DNA of 64,000 nt from Sulfurospirillum sp036802865 (lineage in GTDB: Bacteria > Campylobacterota > Campylobacteria > Campylobacterales > Sulfurospirillaceae). Numbering within the stretch: position 1 is the stretch's first letter; every line of letters starts with the position of its first letter. The stretch covers positions 62,001-126,000 of the forward strand of contig NZ_DAIRVK010000002.1 of the NCBI RefSeq assembly GCF_036802865.1, written 5' to 3'. The position numbers and the translations under genes were made by a program. Of the stretch, positions 24,719 to 33,046 are shown one piece after another. The notes beneath the pieces were generated by a model. The model saw only the letters and a list, made by a program, of their open reading frames with translations, ran no database searches and was not told where the DNA came from.

Positions 24719-25595
24719 TGGTGTTGGTAAAAATTGAGTCTAAAATGGTGTCGATGTAGTCATCCGCATTGAAGGAAATAAGATCGTCTCTTCCTTCTCC
24801 TACGCCCACGTAAATAATAGGAAGCTCCAACGCTTTTGCAATACCAAAAAGTGAGCCACCTTTTGCCGTACCATCAAGTTTTGTGATGATAATAGCGTCA
24901 ATGCTAATCATCTCATGAAAGGCTTTGGCTTGATTGATGGCCGATGTGCCTTGTGTTCCATCTAGGATGAGAATTTTACGATGAGGGGCTCCAGCATACG
25001 CTTTATCGCAGATACGAACAATTTTTTTAAGTTCATTGGCAAGATTAACTTGATTGTGCAAACGCCCAGCCGTATCAATAATAACATGGTCAATTTTTTT
25101 TGCCACAGCAGAGCTAATGGTGTCGAATGCTACAGCTGAGGGATCATGTCCTTGTTGGGTATAAATGATGCCAACATCAATTTTTTCTGCCCAGCTTTTA
25201 AGTTGTTCGATGGCTGCTGCTCTAAATGTATCGGCTGCACCTAGGAGCACGCTCTTATTTTCTTTTTTATAGTTATGTGCTAATTTGGCAATGGTTGTTG
25301 TTTTGCCTGCACCGTTTACACCGATGACAAGTTCGACAAAAGGTGTTTGAACTGTTGTAATCGAAGAAGTGTCATATTTAAAATAGGCTTTCAGTACACG
25401 TCTAACATCTTCACGTGCCACTTTTTGCGAAGGAGGAAGATAGTAGATAATCTCTTCAACAAGCTCGTAAGGAATGTCAGATTCGATCAAAATTTCTTCT
25501 AAAAGCGTTTTGTCGATCTTTTCAACTTTTTCAGGCAATATCTCTTTGATAGCCCCCAGTGTTTTGTCAAGCCCTTTTTTAATAAAGCTAAACAT
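24711..25595 (-). CDS. ftsY: Signal recognition particle receptor FtsY
   Basis: 294 aa, lacking the long acidic A-domain of E. coli FtsY. N-terminal four-helix N domain, then the NG GTPase: G1 GVNGAGKTT (92-100), DTFRAAAIEQL, G3 DTAGRLHNQ, G4 TKLDGTAKGG. Receives SRP-ribosome complexes at the inner membrane. Stop codon overlaps the start of radA; start shares a base with the preceding thioredoxin-like lipoprotein gene, so the three form one operon. Confidence 0.96.
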   Translation of the reverse strand: MFSFIKKGLDKTLGAIKEILPEKVEKIDKTLLEEILIESDIPYELVEEIIYYLPPSQKVAREDVRRVLKAYFKYDTSSITTVQTPFVELVIGVNGAGKTTTIAKLAHNYKKENKSVLLGAADTFRAAAIEQLKSWAEKIDVGIIYTQQGHDPSAVAFDTISSAVAKKIDHVIIDTAGRLHNQVNLANELKKIVRICDKAYAGAPHRKILILDGTQGTSAINQAKAFHEMISIDAIIITKLDGTAKGGSLFGIAKALELPIIYVGVGEGRDDLISFNADDYIDTILDSIFTNTNG

Positions 25596-26143
25596 TAGAG
25601 TACTTTTTTGATGTCAGCGTCGATCATCTCTTCTGGAATAGCACCTACGTAGTGTGTAGAGTATTTACCATTTTTGTCGTACAAAAACATGAGAGGAATA
25701 TTTTTAACACCACCAGCACTTTGTGCCAATTTGAAATTTTCAAGACTATTGGTAATGACATAGTTAATGTTGTTATATTTCATAAAGCTATTGATTTCTT
25801 CATTGGATTTGTTCTCTTCCAAAAGAACACTGATGATGACAAAATTTTCTTTGTATTTTTCTTGAAGACTTACAAGATGAGGAATTTCGGCTTTACACGG
25901 TGGACACCATGTTGTAAAGAAATTGACTAAAATAATTTTATTTTCATATCCAGCAAAGCTAAAACCTTTTTCTAATGACGTGACAACAATCTCTTTTCCT
26001 GAAATGTCTTGAAGCACAATTTTTTCATTTTTAATCTCTTCTTTGACTTTAGAAGAATTTTCATCCGCTTTTTTCTTCTCAGACGAACAGCCATTGAAAA
26101 AGAGCATTGAGCAAGAGATAAACAGAGTAAACCAAAATTTCAT
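25595..26143 (-). CDS. TlpA/ResA-like thioredoxin-fold lipoprotein
   Basis: 182 aa. Lipoprotein signal with lipobox FFNG-C (Cys19) followed by a charged Lys/Glu linker, so tethered in the periplasm. Thioredoxin fold with the redox motif W-C-P-P-C (Cys80, Cys83) and the cis-proline loop NIPLMFLYD. Probably a thiol-disulfide reductase for cytochrome c maturation or periplasmic protein repair. Overlaps the start of ftsY by one base, the same pairing as in C. jejuni. Confidence 0.9.
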   Translation of the reverse strand: MKFWFTLFISCSMLFFNGCSSEKKKADENSSKVKEEIKNEKIVLQDISGKEIVVTSLEKGFSFAGYENKIILVNFFTTWCPPCKAEIPHLVSLQEKYKENFVIISVLLEENKSNEEINSFMKYNNINYVITNSLENFKLAQSAGGVKNIPLMFLYDKNGKYSTHYVGAIPEEMIDADIKKVL

Positions 26144-26227
26144 TATGATCCTTTGAATTAAGAGTTCTTATAAAAGCTACCTTACCACTAGGGCGCTAAA
26201 GCTTGCCTCGTATGAGGCAAAACGTTC

Positions 26228-26256
26228 TTGCAAAACAGCAAGAAGTCTATTATAAT
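26228..26256 (+). promoter_or_regulatory. Promoter for the 5-FCL-rny unit
   Basis: TTGCAA at 26228-26233 and TATAAT at 26251-26256, separated by exactly 17 nt. It lies inside the longest possible reading frame of the downstream gene, so translation must begin after it, at 26296. Confidence 0.75.
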
Positions 26257-26295
26257 GGCTATGATTGTATTCAAACAAGCCTTAAAGTGACAACA

Positions 26296-26955
26296 ATGCA
26301 AAAAATTAAGTTCGAGACTAAGTCAGAATTTCGCTCTTATGCGAGGGCAAAATTATGTACCGTGCACAATGCTTATAAGCGCGATAAAATAGTTGAAAAA
26401 CACATTTTGGAGATGGTGAAGCAGGTTCGTGCACGTTCCATTTTACTCTATGTTTCATTGCCTATTGAAGCCAATACCAGAGGCATTATTGCTACATGCA
26501 GACGGAGAAAATGTAAGGTCTATGTTCCATTTATGGAAGGCGTCAGTTTCAAGATGGTAAAATGGAGATTGCCTTCACGTAGAAAAAAATTTAACATAGA
26601 AGAGCCCAATAACTCTTTTGCTGTTAAACCAAAAATTGATTTTGCGATAGTGCCTGTCATAGGGGTTGATGGGGCATTCAAAAGAATTGGTTTTGGTAAA
26701 GGGATGTACGATCGTTTTTTTGCATCGCTTGAACCTAAACCTCCAATATTATTTGTTCAAAGGGAGTTTTGTATGACACAAAGCCTTTTATCAGAAGCAC
26801 ATGATATTGCAGCAGATATTTATTTAACCCCCTATAAAACTATTATCAAAAGAGGGACAAATGGTCTTAGAGTCATTAGCGGTCGGTGGAGCTGCGCTAG
26901 CAAGCGGCGTTGCAGGATTTTTCATTGCAAAGAAAATGGAAGCTGCAAATTATGA
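26296..26955 (+). CDS. 5-formyltetrahydrofolate cyclo-ligase family protein
   Basis: 219 aa from the ATG at 26296. LYVSLPIEANTR, then the signature GVDGAFKRIGFGKGMYDRFF (ATP/formyl-THF site; family consensus GxRxGxGxGYYDR), and DIAADIYLTPYKTI identify the family. Salvages 5-formyl-THF to 5,10-methenyl-THF. Longer frames start at 26203 but would be preceded by, and include, the promoter. The last 30 codons overlap the start of rny by 95 nt and encode a Cys/Arg-rich tail past the usual family end. Confidence 0.85.
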   Translation: MQKIKFETKSEFRSYARAKLCTVHNAYKRDKIVEKHILEMVKQVRARSILLYVSLPIEANTRGIIATCRRRKCKVYVPFMEGVSFKMVKWRLPSRRKKFNIEEPNNSFAVKPKIDFAIVPVIGVDGAFKRIGFGKGMYDRFFASLEPKPPILFVQREFCMTQSLLSEAHDIAADIYLTPYKTIIKRGTNGLRVISGRWSCASKRRCRIFHCKENGSCKL

Positions 26956-28417
26956 GATACATGTTGCTCAAGCAAGAGCCAAAGCAAAAGCCATTGAGCA
27001 TGAAGCGGAGTTAATCCTTAGTAGCAGTAATATTAAGGTTAAAGAGGCCGAATTAGAGGCAAAACGTAAATACGAAGATCGTACGATTACGCTTAAAAAA
27101 GAGCATTCTGAAAAAATGCTAGAACTTGATAAAAAAGAGCGTGTTTATAAAGATGAGCTCAAAAAAATTACCAAAGATCGTGAAGATATTCAACTCTTAC
27201 AAAACAGTGCAAATTCACTTTTTGATGAGGGTCAACAACTCAAAGATGAGTATAACATTAAAGTCAATGAAGCCCTTTTAGTTTTAGAGCGTTCATCAGG
27301 CCTCACCCAAAATGAAGCCAAAGAGATCGTTTTATCTAAGGTAGAAGAGCAATCTCGCGCAGAAATAGCGCATACCGTAAGACGCCTTGAAGAAGAGGCA
27401 AAACAAGATATTAAACGTCGTGTTAATTATATTTTAGCGCAAGCAACAACCCGTTTTGCAGGCGAGTTTGCCGCAGAGCGTCTTATTAATGTTGTCAATA
27501 TCAAAGATGATGAGCTTAAAGGTCGCATCATTGGTAAAGAAGGACGTAACATCAAAACCCTTGAGATGCTTTTGGGTGTTGATATTATCATCGATGATAC
27601 ACCTAATGCAATTATCTTAAGTAGTTTTAATCTTTACAGACGTGCCATTGCTACCAAAGTGATTGAGCTTTTGGTTCAAGATGGCAGAATTCAGCCTGCG
27701 CGTATTGAAGGAATTTATGAGAAAGTTAAAGATGAGTTTGATCAAAGCTTAACAGAAGAGGGCGAAAATATTGTTATTGACCTTGGTCTAACGAAAGTCC
27801 ATCCAGAGCTTGTCAAATTGATTGGTCGCCTTAAATTTAGAGCAAGTTACGGTCAAAATGCACTGGGGCACTCACTTGAAGTAGCGCATCTTGCCGGTAT
27901 TATTGCTGCTGAAACAGGTGGGGATGTACTCCTCGCAAGACGAGCGGGTATTTTACATGATATTGGTAAAGCGTTAACGCATGAAACAGCGGGAAGCCAC
28001 GTTGATTTGGGTGCTGAAATTTGCCGTCGTTATAAAGAACATGATGTTGTCATTAATGCTATTTTTGCGCACCACGGACATGAAGAGCCAACATCCGTTG
28101 AATCAGCAGCGGTATGTGCAGCAGACACACTTTCTGCAGCTCGTCCAGGAGCGCGTAGAGAGGTGCTTGAGAGCTTCTTAAAACGTGTTCAAGACATCGA
28201 AGAGATCGCTAAAAGTAAGCCAGGCATTAAGCAAGTGTATGCTATTAATGCGGGTCGCGAGATTCGTGTTATTGCCAATGCAAAACTCATTAATGATGAT
28301 GAAGCAGTTTTACTTGCAAAAGAGATTGCTCAAGAGATTGAGAGTAAAGTTCAGTATCCTGGCGAGATTAAAGTTAATGTTATTAGAGAACTTCGCGCTA
28401 TCGATTTCGCACGCTAA
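26861..28417 (+). CDS. rny: Ribonuclease Y
   Basis: 518 aa. N-terminal membrane anchor (about 3-25), a long Lys/Glu/Ala coiled coil (about 28-200), KH RNA-binding domain (GRIIGKEGRNIKTLEMLLGVDIIIDDTPNAI region), and an HD phosphohydrolase domain with His366-Asp367 in GILHDIGKA. RNase Y is the membrane endoribonuclease that starts mRNA decay in Firmicutes and Campylobacterota. Ribosome binding site AGAGGG 5 nt before the ATG, inside the upstream gene. Confidence 0.96.
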   Translation: MVLESLAVGGAALASGVAGFFIAKKMEAANYEIHVAQARAKAKAIEHEAELILSSSNIKVKEAELEAKRKYEDRTITLKKEHSEKMLELDKKERVYKDELKKITKDREDIQLLQNSANSLFDEGQQLKDEYNIKVNEALLVLERSSGLTQNEAKEIVLSKVEEQSRAEIAHTVRRLEEEAKQDIKRRVNYILAQATTRFAGEFAAERLINVVNIKDDELKGRIIGKEGRNIKTLEMLLGVDIIIDDTPNAIILSSFNLYRRAIATKVIELLVQDGRIQPARIEGIYEKVKDEFDQSLTEEGENIVIDLGLTKVHPELVKLIGRLKFRASYGQNALGHSLEVAHLAGIIAAETGGDVLLARRAGILHDIGKALTHETAGSHVDLGAEICRRYKEHDVVINAIFAHHGHEEPTSVESAAVCAADTLSAARPGARREVLESFLKRVQDIEEIAKSKPGIKQVYAINAGREIRVIANAKLINDDEAVLLAKEIAQEIESKVQYPGEIKVNVIRELRAIDFAR

Positions 28418-28426
28418 ACACGTTTA

Positions 28427-28453
28427 CATGTAGAGGCAACATGCCTCTGCATG
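28427..28453. terminator. Hairpin after rny
   Basis: CATG-T-AGAGGC (28427-28437) pairs with GCCTCT-G-CATG (28443-28453), loop AACAT. It begins with the recurrent TTTACATGTA element. An ATG at 28451 lies within the 3' arm, arguing that the next gene starts further down. Confidence 0.55.
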
Positions 28454-28474
28454 ACTGCTTTTAATGGAAACATA

Positions 28475-30280
28475 ATGCAAACACTTTATACTTTCAAACA
28501 TCTTTTTCAAGAGATTAAACACTATAAAAAAGAGCTCATTTTAGCCAATCTGATCGCTTTTTTAGCCGTACTTGTGAGTACACCCGTTCCTTTGTTAATG
28601 CCAATGTTGGTCGATGAAGTTTTACTGGGTAAAAAAGGTTTTGTGACGCACTGGGTTGATGCTTTTTGGGGCGAATCAAATCCTGCTTATCTTTATATTG
28701 TTGTTATTTTAGCGATTGTTGTGGTGCTTAGGCTCTTCTTTTTTCTCTTAAATTACCTACAAACAAAACTTTTTACCATCGTGTCTAAAAATATTGCTTT
28801 CAAAATACGTAAAGATATTTTGGATCACTTAAGTCACGTGGCAATGAACCAATTTGAATTTTTTGGTTCAGGTAAAGCTGCTTCACTTCTTGTGACGGAT
28901 GTTGAAACCATTGATAATTTTTTAGGTGTGTTTGTGAGTCGTCTGATTATATCGGTATTCACCATTTTAGGGGTGGGCGCTGTGCTTTTGATGATTCATT
29001 GGCAATTAGGACTTTTTATCTTAATTTTAAATCCCATTGTTATTCTTTTTACGACCAAATTGGCAAAGAAAGTAGCAAAGCTTAAAAAAGAGCAAAATAA
29101 AGCTTTTGAGCTTTTCCAAGAAGCACTTTCCGAGACGCTTGATATGTTTGTTCAGATTCGTGCGACCAATAAAGAGCGACTCTTTTTTGATAAAGTTGAG
29201 AAACATGCAGAGAGTATCAAAGAGAGTTCCATCACCTTTAGTTACAAAAGTGATGGAGCAAGCCGTCTCTCCTTTTTGATCTTTCTCTCTGGTTTTGAGC
29301 TTTTTAGAGCAGCGAGCATCTTTGTTGTTGCTTATTCAGATTTGAGTATTGGCGCAATGCTTGCTATTTTTGGTTATTTATGGGTTATGATGCCACCCAT
29401 TCAAGATATTTTAAATATTCAATACACATACCATAATGCAGGTAAGGCATTGGATCGTATTAATGAGATTTTGAACTTAAAAACCGAAGAGAGAGGATTA
29501 CATGTCAAGAATCCTTTTGTGAAAAATAGTACCAATGCGATTGATGTTGAAAGGGTTAGTTTTAGCTATGATGGAGGTAAGCACGTTCTTGAAGAGATCA
29601 GCCTACATATTCCAAAAGGTTCAAAAATAGCTATAATAGGTGCGAGTGGAAGTGGTAAAACCACATTGGCTCATCTTCTGGTAGGGCTTTATCCATTAGA
29701 CTCCGGGGATATTTTATTTGATGGTATTTCTGTTAAAGAAATTGGACTTGATGTTGTACGAGATCATCTCTTTTTAGTGCTCCAAAATCCACAGCTTTTT
29801 AATGCCACAATGGCACAAAACCTGATGGTTGATGAGAAAACCGATAAAGCTTTAGTCTATCAAGCGCTTCAGATTGCACAGTTAGAAAGTTTTGTAGAGG
29901 AACTTCCTGATGGTATACAAACCCAAATTGGCAAGCATGGTATTAAGCTTTCAGGAGGGCAGCGACAGCGTTTAAGCATTGCTCGTATGGTGCTACAAAA
30001 CCCAAATGTGGTTATTTTAGATGAATCAACTTCTGCATTGGATGTGCATACCGAGGTAAAACTCTTTAATGCGCTTGAAAGTTATTTAGATGGTAAAACA
30101 ACCATTATCATTGCGCATAGACTCAGTACGATCAAAAAGGCTGATTTCATTTATGTAATGGATAAGGGAAGAATCATCGAATCTGGAACACAAGAGGAAC
30201 TTATGCGTCAAGAAGGCGCATTTTATGAATATGTTGTACAAAATAGAAGGAGTAAAAACAATGAAAAAAATATGGATTAG
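28475..30280 (+). CDS. MsbA-like ABC exporter (fused permease-ATPase)
   Basis: 601 aa from the ATG at 28475 (GGAAA upstream). Six transmembrane helices in about 1-320 (type I exporter fold), then the ATPase: Walker A GASGSGKTT near 389-397, signature LSGGQRQR, Walker B VVILDESTSALD, and H-loop IIAHRLS. Closest in style to lipid A flippase MsbA and multidrug half-transporters; works as a homodimer in the inner membrane. Its 3' end overlaps the SYLF gene by 20 nt. Substrate not determined by the sequence. Confidence 0.9.
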   Translation: MQTLYTFKHLFQEIKHYKKELILANLIAFLAVLVSTPVPLLMPMLVDEVLLGKKGFVTHWVDAFWGESNPAYLYIVVILAIVVVLRLFFFLLNYLQTKLFTIVSKNIAFKIRKDILDHLSHVAMNQFEFFGSGKAASLLVTDVETIDNFLGVFVSRLIISVFTILGVGAVLLMIHWQLGLFILILNPIVILFTTKLAKKVAKLKKEQNKAFELFQEALSETLDMFVQIRATNKERLFFDKVEKHAESIKESSITFSYKSDGASRLSFLIFLSGFELFRAASIFVVAYSDLSIGAMLAIFGYLWVMMPPIQDILNIQYTYHNAGKALDRINEILNLKTEERGLHVKNPFVKNSTNAIDVERVSFSYDGGKHVLEEISLHIPKGSKIAIIGASGSGKTTLAHLLVGLYPLDSGDILFDGISVKEIGLDVVRDHLFLVLQNPQLFNATMAQNLMVDEKTDKALVYQALQIAQLESFVEELPDGIQTQIGKHGIKLSGGQRQRLSIARMVLQNPNVVILDESTSALDVHTEVKLFNALESYLDGKTTIIIAHRLSTIKKADFIYVMDKGRIIESGTQEELMRQEGAFYEYVVQNRRSKNNEKNMD

Positions 30281-30929
30281 TTTAATGATGGGTCTGTTAA
30301 TGACCACAACACTTTTTGCATCCGCAGAAGAAACAGTGTTGGATTCCTCTAATGCACTTAAAAATATGATTCGTGATTCTAAGATCAAGATTCCACAAAA
30401 GGTTATTGAAACTGCACAAGCGATTGCTATTTTCCCTGGAACAATCGAAATTAGTATGTTTTTAGGTGGAAAATCAGGTAATGGTGTTATGGTTGTGCGC
30501 AAAAGTGATGGTTCTTGGAGTTATCCATTTTTTGTTAAGCTTGGTGGTGCTGGATTTGGTTTTCAACTCGGTGTTGAGAAAAAAGATATTTTGATGATTT
30601 TCGAAAGCAAAGACAGTGTCGAAAAACTTATGAACAATAAAATAACACTGGGTGTTGATGCCTCTGTAGCAGCAGGTCCTGCAGGAGAAAGTGCTGGTAG
30701 AGGAAGTGAAACAAACTTTAAATCAGAAGTCTATACCTATACAAAAACCCAAGGTGCTTTTGTAGGCGTCTCTTTCGATGGCTCGGTTATGAATCACGAC
30801 TATGATCAAAATATTGAGCTTTATGGTAATAACATCACACCTGCACAAATTATTGAGTCTGATGGACTCCTTTCTTCGTATGCGATTGAGGATTTCCTCA
30901 AAGCGATACAGAAGCTGACAAGTTATTAA
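30261..30929 (+). CDS. Exported SYLF (YSC84/DUF500) lipid-binding domain protein
   Basis: 222 aa from the ATG at 30261, with AAGGAG 8 nt upstream. Signal peptide 1-21 (cleaved after FASA). The rest is one SYLF domain: AIAIFPGTIEISMFLGGKSGNGVMVVR-type core, FFVKLGGAGFGFQLGVEKKDILMIF, DASVAAGPAGESAGRGSE, and AFVGVSFDGSV. SYLF domains bind phospholipids; bacterial versions are periplasmic and unassigned. Being co-transcribed with an MsbA-like exporter and a DedA protein hints at envelope lipid homeostasis, which is inference. Confidence 0.87.
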   Translation: MKKIWISLMMGLLMTTTLFASAEETVLDSSNALKNMIRDSKIKIPQKVIETAQAIAIFPGTIEISMFLGGKSGNGVMVVRKSDGSWSYPFFVKLGGAGFGFQLGVEKKDILMIFESKDSVEKLMNNKITLGVDASVAAGPAGESAGRGSETNFKSEVYTYTKTQGAFVGVSFDGSVMNHDYDQNIELYGNNITPAQIIESDGLLSSYAIEDFLKAIQKLTSY

Positions 30930-30937
30930 GGATTGAT

Positions 30938-31501
30938 GTGGAAGATATATTAAGTTCACTCTCAACCTATGGCTATGTTATTTTATTTGCCTACTCTTTC
31001 GGTGGTGGTATGATAGCCATTATTGCCGCAGGAGTGCTCTGTTATGCTGGTAAAATGGATCTGTCAACATCGATTGTTGTTGCAGCCTTTGCCAATGTTA
31101 TTGGCAGCTCCTTTTTATTTTATATGGGACGTTACAATAAAAAAGCCTTAATACCTTATATTCGCTCCCATCGAAGAAAACTTGCGCTCAGTCATATTTT
31201 AATGAAGCGATACGGTGATAAGATTATTTTTATTCAAAAATTTATCTATGGGCTTAAAACTTTGGTACCAATGACAATTGGTCTTACGAAGTATCCCCAA
31301 ACTAAATTTCACCTACTCAATACAATTTCTGCCATAATTTGGGCAGTTTCTTTAGGTATTGGAAGTTTTATGGCAGGCGAGCTTTTAATGCGCATTGCTG
31401 CTTATTTCTCTGAAAATACCTTTTTAGCGCCATTGATTTTATTCTCCATTATTGGTCTTATTTGGTTTTACTTCCAAACTGCGACTAAAAAGAAGCGTTA
31501 A
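30938..31501 (+). CDS. DedA-family membrane protein
   Basis: 187 aa with a GTG start after AAGGAT. Four to five hydrophobic helices; the SNARE-associated/VTT domain core is visible in GSSFLFYMGRYNKKAL, RYGDKIIFIQKFIYGLKTLVPM and IGLTKYPQTKFHLLN. DedA proteins are thought to flip or redistribute phospholipids such as undecaprenyl phosphate or phosphatidylethanolamine. The conserved Arg/Glu of classical DedA (FGRxIPGxR) is altered here to FIQKFIYGLKTLVP. Third gene of the ABC-SYLF-DedA unit. Confidence 0.82.
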   Translation: MEDILSSLSTYGYVILFAYSFGGGMIAIIAAGVLCYAGKMDLSTSIVVAAFANVIGSSFLFYMGRYNKKALIPYIRSHRRKLALSHILMKRYGDKIIFIQKFIYGLKTLVPMTIGLTKYPQTKFHLLNTISAIIWAVSLGIGSFMAGELLMRIAAYFSENTFLAPLILFSIIGLIWFYFQTATKKKR

Positions 31502-31521
31502 ACATCACAAGCTTTTTTAAA

Positions 31522-31548
31522 ACTTTCCGTAAAATATCTACGGAAAGT
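31522..31548. terminator. Terminator after dedA, shared with the small minus-strand ORF
   Basis: Perfect 10-bp stem ACTTTCCGTA (31522-31531) / TACGGAAAGT (31539-31548) with a 7-nt loop. Followed by TCTCCTTAAAAAA on plus and by TTTTAAAAAAGC on minus, so plausible in both directions. Confidence 0.7.
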
Positions 31549-31552
31549 CTCC

Positions 31553-31657
31553 TTAAAAAATCTTATTGCTCAAAATAAGCATTTTTTGCTCAAAACGATT
31601 CATAAACTCATTATAGGCTTTGCGTGAGTGACTGATAGTACAGATTAAACTTTTCAT
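31553..31657 (-). CDS. Small 34-residue basic protein, uncharacterised
   Basis: ATG at 31657 preceded by AGAGGAG 7 nt upstream; 34 codons ending TAA 31555-31553, 5 nt before a terminator hairpin. The product is basic (MKSLICTISHSRKAYNEF start, rich in Lys/Arg/Asn/Phe) with one Cys and no signal peptide. A TATAAA-type -10 (minus strand around 31692) lies upstream. Divergent from the S24 repressor gene, so its promoter shares the regulatory region. I do not recognise a family. The strong ribosome binding site and terminator are the evidence; it could instead mark a small RNA. Confidence 0.5.
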   Translation of the reverse strand: MKSLICTISHSRKAYNEFMNRFEQKMLILSNKIF

Positions 31658-31743
31658 TGAAGGCTCCTCTGTTTAGACTTTTTCTCGATTTATAGAAGAA
31701 GTCTATAAAATTTTCATTATTGTAATAAAATTTGAAAATATGC

Positions 31744-31770
31744 TATAATAATATTTCAAAATGAAATATT
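31744..31770 (+). promoter_or_regulatory. Promoter and palindromic operator of the S24 repressor gene
   Basis: TATAAT at 31744-31749 is overlapped by the inverted repeat AATATTTCA-AAA-TGAAATATT (31750-31758 and 31762-31770), a 9-bp perfect dyad just before the GGAGGA of the repressor gene. A second AT-rich dyad lies around 31708-31734. Position suggests autorepression. Confidence 0.6.
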
Positions 31771-31780
31771 GGAGGATAAA

Positions 31781-32440
31781 ATGCCAGATATTTTGAGTGT
31801 TTTGCATAAAGTAAAAGATATTCTCTCGCAAGAGTTGGGTGAGCGTAAAGTGTTTGACAAAGATGTTGCTGAAGCGCTTGGCATCAATCAGCTTACCTTA
31901 GCAACCATGAAAAACCGTGCTAAAATTCCTTATAAAGAGATTCTTGAATTTTGCGCAAAACGTAAAATATCCATTAATTGGCTTTTATTTGATCAAGTGG
32001 TAGAAAGCTTGCAAGCAGAAACCGATAAATTTGCTCGTGTTCATTATTTTAGAGATATTTATGCTTCAGCAGGTGGTGGTGCACTCAATGAAGAAGAAGA
32101 GGGTGAAATGATGTATCTTGATGATGAGATCGTTCAAAAGCTTGGTGGCATTGGGATGATTAAGCACATTCAGGCGATCAATGTTTTGGGTGATTCTATG
32201 GAACCAACACTTTTTAGCGGAGATGTTGTTTTTATCAACAAAGAGTATACCAATGCCCTAAAATCAGGCATTTATGTTGTTTCGACACCAGTAGGTCTTT
32301 TTATCAAACGTCTCCAACTTCATGCCAATGGTACTGTTGCACTGGTCTCAGATAATGAAGCGTATGCCCCAGAATTGATTAATGCGAATGATGTTCAGGT
32401 GATTGGGAAAGTGGTTGGGAAGTTGTCTGCTAATGTGTAA
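31781..32440 (+). CDS. S24-family (LexA/CI-like) transcriptional repressor
   Basis: 219 aa from the ATG at 31781, 4 nt after GGAGGA. N-terminal helix-turn-helix (VFDKDVAEALGINQLTLATMKNR) of the CI type, linker with an Ala-Gly pair (SAGGG, 97-98) as possible autocleavage site, then the S24 peptidase domain with nucleophile Ser139 (GDSMEPT) and general base Lys176 (VGLFIKR). Such proteins cleave themselves on RecA-ssDNA or other stress signals. No prophage genes are nearby, and Campylobacterota lack classic LexA, so this could serve a host stress response. Confidence 0.85.
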   Translation: MPDILSVLHKVKDILSQELGERKVFDKDVAEALGINQLTLATMKNRAKIPYKEILEFCAKRKISINWLLFDQVVESLQAETDKFARVHYFRDIYASAGGGALNEEEEGEMMYLDDEIVQKLGGIGMIKHIQAINVLGDSMEPTLFSGDVVFINKEYTNALKSGIYVVSTPVGLFIKRLQLHANGTVALVSDNEAYAPELINANDVQVIGKVVGKLSANV

Positions 32441-32449
32441 AAAAGAAGT

Positions 32450-32482
32450 TTACATGTAAAGAGTTTGGCTCTTTACATGTAA
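32450..32482. terminator. Bidirectional terminator carrying two TTACATGTAA units
   Basis: TTACATGTAAAGAG (32450-32463) and CTCTTTACATGTAA (32469-32482) form a 14-bp perfect stem with loop TTTGG between the convergent S24 repressor and cyclophilin genes. Each arm is itself built on the TTTACATGTAA palindrome. Confidence 0.7.
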
Positions 32483-32489
32483 GAATATA

Positions 32490-32984
32490 TTAGAGTTGAT
32501 CTTTAATCTCGATAGTGATCATTTTATCGTTTTGAGTGATGCTATCAAGAACTTTAAAGCTCTCTTTGTCATCTTTTGCAATTGCACCAAAGACGGTATG
32601 TACGCCATCTAAGTGAGGACAATCCACAAAACAGATGAAGAATTGACTTCCTCCTGTGTTTGGACCCGCGTGTGCCATTGAAAGGGAACCTCGTTTGTGT
32701 TTACTTTTTTGACCTTTACATTCACATGCAATGTTCCAGCCAGGACCGCCAGTTCCGCGACCACTTGGACAACCACCTTGTGCCATAAAGTTCTTGATAA
32801 CACGGTGGAAGATCAAGCCATCATAGAATTTATCATTGGCAAGCGTTGCGAAGTTTGCTACTGCAATAGGTGTCTCTTCAGGATTTAGCTTAATAACAAT
32901 ATCGCCTTTTTCTGTTTTGATAATTGCGTATTGAAAAGCAGCCAATTGCTCTTTAGTGTAGTCGTATGTTTTTAGTTTGCTCAT
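32490..32984 (-). CDS. Cyclophilin-type peptidyl-prolyl cis-trans isomerase
   Basis: 164 aa, no signal peptide, so cytoplasmic. Catalytic Arg in FHRVIKNFMAQGG, then GSLSMAHAGPNTGGSQFFIC and HLDGVHTVFGAI are the cyclophilin blocks. Speeds proline isomerisation in folding. An unusual N-terminal 15-residue extension and several Cys (GGCPSG, CECKG, FVDCPH) are present. Monocistronic between a terminator and the WD40-like gene. Confidence 0.93.
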   Translation of the reverse strand: MSKLKTYDYTKEQLAAFQYAIIKTEKGDIVIKLNPEETPIAVANFATLANDKFYDGLIFHRVIKNFMAQGGCPSGRGTGGPGWNIACECKGQKSKHKRGSLSMAHAGPNTGGSQFFICFVDCPHLDGVHTVFGAIAKDDKESFKVLDSITQNDKMITIEIKDQL

Positions 32985-33046
32985 GGTATGAAGCCTTTTT
33001 AAGTGAATTAAGGTTGGATTATAACAAGCGATTCCTATAAGCTCTA

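Noticed and set aside
31781..32440. S24 repressor as evidence of a prophage
   Set aside because: No integrase, structural, lysis or replication phage genes lie nearby; neighbours are ordinary chromosomal genes.
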